Of a DNA stretch of 64,000 bases, positions 59,538 through 64,000 are shown in pieces. The stretch lies in NCBI GenBank assembly GCA_002406055.1, contig DHMZ01000098.1:1-64000 (forward strand). Reading direction: 5' to 3'. The position numbers and the translations under genes were made by a program. Below the pieces are notes generated by a model. The model was given only the letters and a program-made list of their open reading frames with translations, did no database searches and was not told the DNA's origin. Origin of the DNA: Spirochaetales bacterium UBA4629. Its GTDB lineage: Bacteria > Spirochaetota > Spirochaetia > Sphaerochaetales > Sphaerochaetaceae. Numbering within the stretch: the first letter of the stretch is position 1; the number at the start of each line of letters is the position of its first letter.

Positions 59538-61445
59538 TCAATCATCATCAGAAACGTCTACCTCTTCCTCGTCGCCTATTACAATATCCATTTCTTCAAT
59601 GAGTGGTTTCTTCTGTTCTTTTGGCTCGTTCTTCTTTTTCTCTTCTCTCAAGACATTTTGCTGACCTTTCAGTCTTACAAGATTTGCTTCTTCGCTAAGT
59701 CTTTGACTCTTTGCTTCCTTGTTTTCATCTTGTAGCTTGGCTTTGTCATCCTTGAGTCCATCGATTGTATCTTGAAGGTTCTTCTCTTCCGCTTGAAGAT
59801 TCCAAATCTCTTCTTTTATCTCAGTGACATTCTCTAGCTTTGCTGAAAGCATAGCTTCACTCTCACTTATCTTAGAGCGAAGATCACTTAAAGAGTCTTC
59901 TGCCTCTTTAATCTTTCCATGAGTTGTCTCTAAGAGTAAATGATAGGTTTCTTCACTATCACTTATAGTTTTATTAACAAGCTTTAAGAAATCTTCACTC
60001 TGACTCTTAGTCTTCTGTAATGTCTGATTTGATTCATTTTGAATATTCTCAAGAATCTCAGATAGAGTGCCTTCACATCTATCTTTGTATTGATTTCTTC
60101 TATTCTCTAGATCATCCAAGACAAGGTTAAAGTTGTTTTTCTTCTCTTCTATATAGCTGTTGAAGCTTTCTTCAATCTTTGTTTTGTCATTGTTAAATGA
60201 GACTAGAGCATCTTCAAGATCACTCTTCTTTCTTTCAATATTAGCTTGAGAGAGCGCAATTAGTTCATCCTTAGTCTTGCCAAGTTCTTCCAAACTAAGC
60301 TTAGCCTCTTCGTTTAAATTATTAATAGACTGATTAAATTCATTTAATAGTTTTTCTTTCTTCTCTGCTAGTTCGCTTATGACACTCTCTATTTTCTTTT
60401 CTTTTTCGTCTAACTTATCAGCATAGATGTCCATAGAAGCTGTAATTTCATCTTCTTTGTCTTGAAGTTTCTCTTCAAGTGAATTTTCGGTGCTCTTAAT
60501 AGCACTATCTAAATCCTCAATAGAAGAAGAAATCTTATCTTCAAATTCGCTAAAGAGAGCATCACGCCTACTTTCAAAGCTACTAAGCGCCATTTCACGG
60601 TTCTTAGATAGCTCATCTGTCTTATTCTCTAGTTCTTTAACAACATTTTCTTTCTTAATCTCTAGTTCAGTAATTAAACCTTTGATTGATTCAGCAAATG
60701 TGTTTAGCTCATTCTTGCCATTATCAATGTTTTCACTGATTAATGCTTCTTCGTCTTTTAGCTTAGCAAGTTGATTTTCTGCCTCTTCTTCTTGCTCACG
60801 GCAAATATCATCATAAGCCTTCTTTTCTTGAGCCATGTAATCAGAAAATTGCATCTTAGCTCTCTCAAGAGCTTGAGAAAACTGCTGAAGCATTTCATTG
60901 TTTTCTTCTTTCTGGTTAGCCCCAGCATTTTTTAAATCTTGCTCTGTAGATGCTACAAGGCGAACATAGTCTGCCTTGATTGAATCAAGTTGGTTTGTTA
61001 GTCTCTCTACATCCTTCTGGAATGCAAGCGCATAATCATTTACAGCTTCAATCTTTCTTACCTCTGCTTGTACAGCATAGAGTCTATTCTCTGCTTGCTC
61101 TGTCTGAACCTTTAGTTTTTTTAAAGCATTGCCGTAGTTCTCACATACTCCAGATAGGTCATCAAGTTCTCTCTGGTGGACAAGAACGAGGTCTATAGAT
61201 TCTGCTAAATGATTCTGTACAGTGTTAGCATGTTCAATCCTACTAGAAATATTCTGCTCGCAATCTCTTGCTGTAGAGCTCATACGATTCATTGTAGAAC
61301 TTACTTCGCTACGGAAGTTTTTAACTTGCTGATTCAATGATTTAAGGGTTCTATCTTTTCTGTCAGCAGCACGAAAAGCAATTAAAATAATTAAATTAAC
61401 TAAAAAACTAACCCCAATAGCAACGTAAATGTAGGTAGTAGACAT
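59538..61445 (-). CDS. SpiroCoCo-type coiled-coil membrane-anchored protein
   Basis: About 635 residues from ATG 61443-61445 (GGAG 6 bases upstream). An N-terminal membrane segment (TTYIYVAIGVSFLVNLIILI) anchors a cytosolic coiled coil that fills most of the protein, from about residue 40 to 580, rich in Glu, Lys, Leu and Asn. An acidic tail (GDEEEVDVSDDD) ends it. The NCBI family name SpiroCoCo describes this in spirochaetes; its function is unknown and may be structural. It follows the HAD gene with a short overlap zone and precedes grpE. Confidence 0.8.
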   Translation of the reverse strand: MSTTYIYVAIGVSFLVNLIILIAFRAADRKDRTLKSLNQQVKNFRSEVSSTMNRMSSTARDCEQNISSRIEHANTVQNHLAESIDLVLVHQRELDDLSGVCENYGNALKKLKVQTEQAENRLYAVQAEVRKIEAVNDYALAFQKDVERLTNQLDSIKADYVRLVASTEQDLKNAGANQKEENNEMLQQFSQALERAKMQFSDYMAQEKKAYDDICREQEEEAENQLAKLKDEEALISENIDNGKNELNTFAESIKGLITELEIKKENVVKELENKTDELSKNREMALSSFESRRDALFSEFEDKISSSIEDLDSAIKSTENSLEEKLQDKEDEITASMDIYADKLDEKEKKIESVISELAEKKEKLLNEFNQSINNLNEEAKLSLEELGKTKDELIALSQANIERKKSDLEDALVSFNNDKTKIEESFNSYIEEKKNNFNLVLDDLENRRNQYKDRCEGTLSEILENIQNESNQTLQKTKSQSEDFLKLVNKTISDSEETYHLLLETTHGKIKEAEDSLSDLRSKISESEAMLSAKLENVTEIKEEIWNLQAEEKNLQDTIDGLKDDKAKLQDENKEAKSQRLSEEANLVRLKGQQNVLREEKKKNEPKEQKKPLIEEMDIVIGDEEEVDVSDDD

Positions 61446-61456
61446 CGGCATCTCCA

Positions 61457-62146
61457 TTAGAACAATTTTTTTCTTAATTCCACCCAATTCTTTACAGTTA
61501 AATCTGCAGAAGAATCTGAGTTCTTTGTAGAGATAAGGGCACTTTTCATTCCTGCCCTATGGGCACCCTCTACATCTTTATGAATACTGTCTCCCACATA
61601 CAGTATTGCCGTTTTCTCAACCCCTAATTTCTCACCTAAAATCTCAAAAGGTGTAAGCGAAGGCTTAAGTCTACCAATCTCTTCTGTTGAAATCTGAACA
61701 GGAAAGAAAGACTCTATTTTCATTGCCTTAAGCTTGCTCCCAATTGGGAAATCAGATAGTACTCCCATAGAGTACTTCTTATCCTTTAAAAGTGAAAGAA
61801 CTTCGCTCACTCCATTTGAAGCTTTTATTGATTTAAAAAGTGCTTCATATCTAAGAGTAAAGATGCGCTTTTCCTTCTTTAAAAATGTATTAAGAAGTTT
61901 CTCATCACATCTTCCATACATATTGAAAACCATTCTCTTGCCATTTTCTTCTCGGCTAAGCACAGGCAAGGAGGAAAAGCTATCTTCTTCTCTAAGCCTC
62001 TGCCTAGCCTTGTTGTATTTCATAGCAAATATTAAATGAGGAAGAGAAGCAATAAAGACTCTTATATTTGTTTTCCATAGAGGATAAAAGGTTCCATCAA
62101 TGTCGAAAGCAACAGCCTTTATCCTGTTTTCCTCTAAAAAACCCAT
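61457..62146 (-). CDS. HAD-superfamily hydrolase
   Basis: 229 residues. Motif I AFDIDGTFYPLW, motif II SVLSDFPIG (Ser/Asp), motif III Lys in GRLKPS, motif IV ILYVGDSIHKDVEGA. A helical cap lies at residues 25-110. Acts on a small phosphoester; the substrate is not evident. The ATG overlaps the der stop by one base (TAATG). Confidence 0.85.
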   Translation of the reverse strand: MGFLEENRIKAVAFDIDGTFYPLWKTNIRVFIASLPHLIFAMKYNKARQRLREEDSFSSLPVLSREENGKRMVFNMYGRCDEKLLNTFLKKEKRIFTLRYEALFKSIKASNGVSEVLSLLKDKKYSMGVLSDFPIGSKLKAMKIESFFPVQISTEEIGRLKPSLTPFEILGEKLGVEKTAILYVGDSIHKDVEGAHRAGMKSALISTKNSDSSADLTVKNWVELRKKLF

Positions 62147-63702
62147 TATTTCTTCCTTTTTGCCTTCTGCTTGGAATTTCGGACAATTAACTCAGCTTTT
62201 TCTCTCTCTTTTCCTATTCTAGCCTTTCCACCTGGTTTTTTGCTGATTCCCTTCTTAACAGAAGAGGTAGCCTTATTATTCTTTCTAATAACAGCTCTAA
62301 TTTCCTTCTCTTCCTTTCCTGGTCCTCTGTCATTTAAGCTAGGATTACGTTTTCTTTCTCTGAGTGAGATTTCAACAGGAATATATGTAAAACCAAGGTC
62401 TCGTCTGATGCTATTCTTTAAATATGAGACATATGTTTCAGGGAAACCATGAACCTTATTAACGAAGAACAAGAACCTAACAGGATTGTTGCTAACCTGT
62501 GTTCCATAAAGAACTTTAAAATATCCAGTAGCAGAGCGAGGTGGTTCTTGGTCTGTCGTCCACTTTTTCAAAGCCTCATTAAGTGATGATGTATCTACTC
62601 TCTTCTCAAGCTGTCTATAGACTTGCCAGACTATATCTAGCAATTTGCCAACATCTATTGCCTCTAATGCCGAAATAGGAACAAGCGGAGCAAAAGAGAG
62701 GATAGGAAATAAGAATCTTACTCTATCCTTAATTGCCTCTAATTCATTTTCAACTCCTGAGAGTTTATCAATCTTGTTTAAGCAAAGGATAACGCCTTTG
62801 CCTCTTCTTACAATGAGTTGAGCTATTTTTTTGTCTTGTTCAGCAAGTCCTTCTGTTACATCAATCATTAGGAGGACGACATCTGCTTCATCTATTGTCT
62901 TAATAGCTCTATTTACAGAGTAATATTCTACATCTTCATCAACCTTACTCTTTCGTCGAATACCTGCAGTATCTAGAACAGTGTAATCTGTTCCTTTATA
63001 AACAAAGGTACCTTTCATTACATCTCTTGTCGTTCCAGCAATATCTGAAACAATCGAAATATTTCTTCCAGTCAAAAGATTAGTTAATGTACTCTTGCCT
63101 GTATTAGGCTTTCCCATAATTGCAAGCTTAATTGATTCTGGTTCTTCAGGCTCCTCTTCAACTCTTTCTAGGTTGAGCATACCAAGTATTGTATCTTCTA
63201 ATTCCTCTATTCCTAGTCCATGAGCAGATGAAATACCAACTACACGCTGAAAGCCATAAGCAAAATAATTCCAAATAAGGTCATCTCTGGATGGATCATC
63301 TATCTTATTTACAACTAAAACAACCTTATCCGTATATGGCCTTAGTTCTTCAAGCAACATCATATCTTCTGCTGTTACTTCCATGCAGTCCATCAAGAAA
63401 AGAATTATGTCACTTTCTGAAAGGATAGAAAGAGACTTCTGAGTTACAGCGTGATCGAGTCCTACTCTATCAAGCTTTACACCACCCGTATCAACAAGAG
63501 TTACTGGATGGTTACCAAGTAGCCATCTTTCAGGAATTGGATCACGTGTTACACCAGGAGTAGGGTCTGTGATAGCCCTTCTCTTCCCAACTAATCTATT
63601 AAATAGTGTAGACTTACCTACATTTGGCCTTCCAACAATTGAAATTAGAGGAAGAGTTGTATCTATGTCTGCTTTATTTCTTATGTCTAACTTTTCTGCC
63701 AT
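62146..63702 (-). CDS. der: Ribosome-assembly GTPase Der (EngA)
   Basis: 518 residues with two GTPase domains: G1 GRPNVGKST and DTGG, NKID in the first; GKPNTGKST, DTAGIRRKSK and NKIDKL in the second; then the KH-like domain (TGYFKVLYGTQVSNNPVRFL). A basic tail of about 70 residues (Lys/Arg-rich, ending KQKAKRKK) exceeds the usual end and probably binds rRNA. Acts in 50S assembly. A TATAAT lies upstream. Confidence 0.95.
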   Translation of the reverse strand: MAEKLDIRNKADIDTTLPLISIVGRPNVGKSTLFNRLVGKRRAITDPTPGVTRDPIPERWLLGNHPVTLVDTGGVKLDRVGLDHAVTQKSLSILSESDIILFLMDCMEVTAEDMMLLEELRPYTDKVVLVVNKIDDPSRDDLIWNYFAYGFQRVVGISSAHGLGIEELEDTILGMLNLERVEEEPEEPESIKLAIMGKPNTGKSTLTNLLTGRNISIVSDIAGTTRDVMKGTFVYKGTDYTVLDTAGIRRKSKVDEDVEYYSVNRAIKTIDEADVVLLMIDVTEGLAEQDKKIAQLIVRRGKGVILCLNKIDKLSGVENELEAIKDRVRFLFPILSFAPLVPISALEAIDVGKLLDIVWQVYRQLEKRVDTSSLNEALKKWTTDQEPPRSATGYFKVLYGTQVSNNPVRFLFFVNKVHGFPETYVSYLKNSIRRDLGFTYIPVEISLRERKRNPSLNDRGPGKEEKEIRAVIRKNNKATSSVKKGISKKPGGKARIGKEREKAELIVRNSKQKAKRKK

Positions 63703-63821
63703 ATATCACACCTTAAAATAGCTAACTCTCCATATTATGTAAAATTATATTGTATTTAATCTAGTTAGTTGTCTTTTTTTTCTAGTTCACGCTTTTATCT
63801 TCTTCCGTTATAATTCAGTCT

Positions 63822-64000
63822 ATGGAAAAAGATAATTCAAAAGGACAAGGTAGCTTTAGATACACCCTTGTGATGTATATCATACTCCTTATTCTTGTTA
63901 TTCCTGGTCTTTTCTTTTTGGTACCTAGAGCAAAGCAAAACCTTGCTAATTACCACATTAGAGAACACTATGAGATGTGGCGAGCAAGCAAAGATGATTC
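63822..64000 (+). CDS. Unidentified membrane-anchored protein (partial)
   Basis: Runs off the right edge; 59 residues are visible. Opens MEKDNSKGQGSFRY, then one membrane segment (LVMYIILLILVIPGLFFLVP) and a charged extracytoplasmic start. No family can be assigned. There is no ribosome site; TATAAT at 63809-63814 with TTCACG 17 bases earlier would put the transcript start on the ATG. Confidence 0.55.
   Translation, partial: MEKDNSKGQGSFRYTLVMYIILLILVIPGLFFLVPRAKQNLANYHIREHYEMWRASKDD

Overview
The window is A+T-rich bacterial DNA, almost gap-free (no gene-free stretch exceeds about 290 bases), and points to a host-associated spirochaete of the Treponema / Spirochaetales type. The pointers are a SpiroCoCo-type coiled-coil protein beside grpE-dnaK-dnaJ, a rho gene with a long charged N-terminal extension next to rpmE, the rpsT-HU-lnt order, a fused TGS-uridine-kinase protein, and signal peptides ending in FAQG or SVFA. 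I recall similar rho-rpmE and rpsT-hup-lnt neighbourhoods in Treponema pallidum. No database search was possible, so family names rest on motifs read by eye.

1-8850: an accessory, signal-responsive block on the minus strand. An AgrC/LytTR-like two-component pair (5477-7473) sits upstream of a class III aminotransferase, a MATE exporter with a C-terminal GHKL-ATPase-like domain, an unrecognised 454-residue protein, and (cut by the window edge) a dicarboxylate/amino-acid symporter with an N-terminal ATPase-like domain. Two intergenic regions carry matching 9-bp repeats with 12-bp spacers, the layout expected for LytTR binding, so the pair probably controls this block. A beta-barrel outer-membrane protein follows.

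8850-19300: a stand-alone tRNA-Ile2(CAT) gene with its own promoter and terminator, a 33-bp-period repeat, and an AAA/DUF4143 ATPase whose start appears frameshifted in a T tract. Then come a methyltransferase/RpiR pair, a tightly overlapped operon (lipase-like hydrolase, YihY, unknown, Gfo/Idh-like), a YfcE-like phosphodiesterase overlapping tail to tail with an aldehyde:ferredoxin-oxidoreductase-like gene, a TGS-uridine kinase, and an orphan XRE regulator.

19265-29509: housekeeping genes: nifU/nifS for Fe-S assembly, surE, a degenerate galactokinase-like GHMP protein, rpmE, rho, a YtrA-like GntR/ABC operon with a readable promoter and operator, a PHP phosphatase and cinA.

29592-39925: the most interesting region, a 10-kb RiPP (modified peptide) locus, all on the minus strand, bounded by a strong promoter and a strong terminator. 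It encodes two cysteine-rich candidate precursor peptides (one with CXXX repeats and 16 Cys), two radical SAM/SPASM maturases, a LolCDE/MacB-like export set with a LolA-like periplasmic protein, an extra ABC exporter, and an S41-protease-like protein that has lost its catalytic residues. The pairing of Cys-rich radical SAM peptides with lipoprotein-sorting-type export is the best candidate for an undescribed system here.

39951-64000: lnt, HU, rpsT, ricT-like PSP1 and a dihydrouridine synthase; a full oppABCDF oligopeptide importer whose OppC has a roughly 335-residue extra domain; a divergent PurD-like ATP-grasp protein; then rlmB, dnaJ, dnaK, grpE, SpiroCoCo, a HAD hydrolase and der, and the start of an unidentified membrane protein at the right edge.
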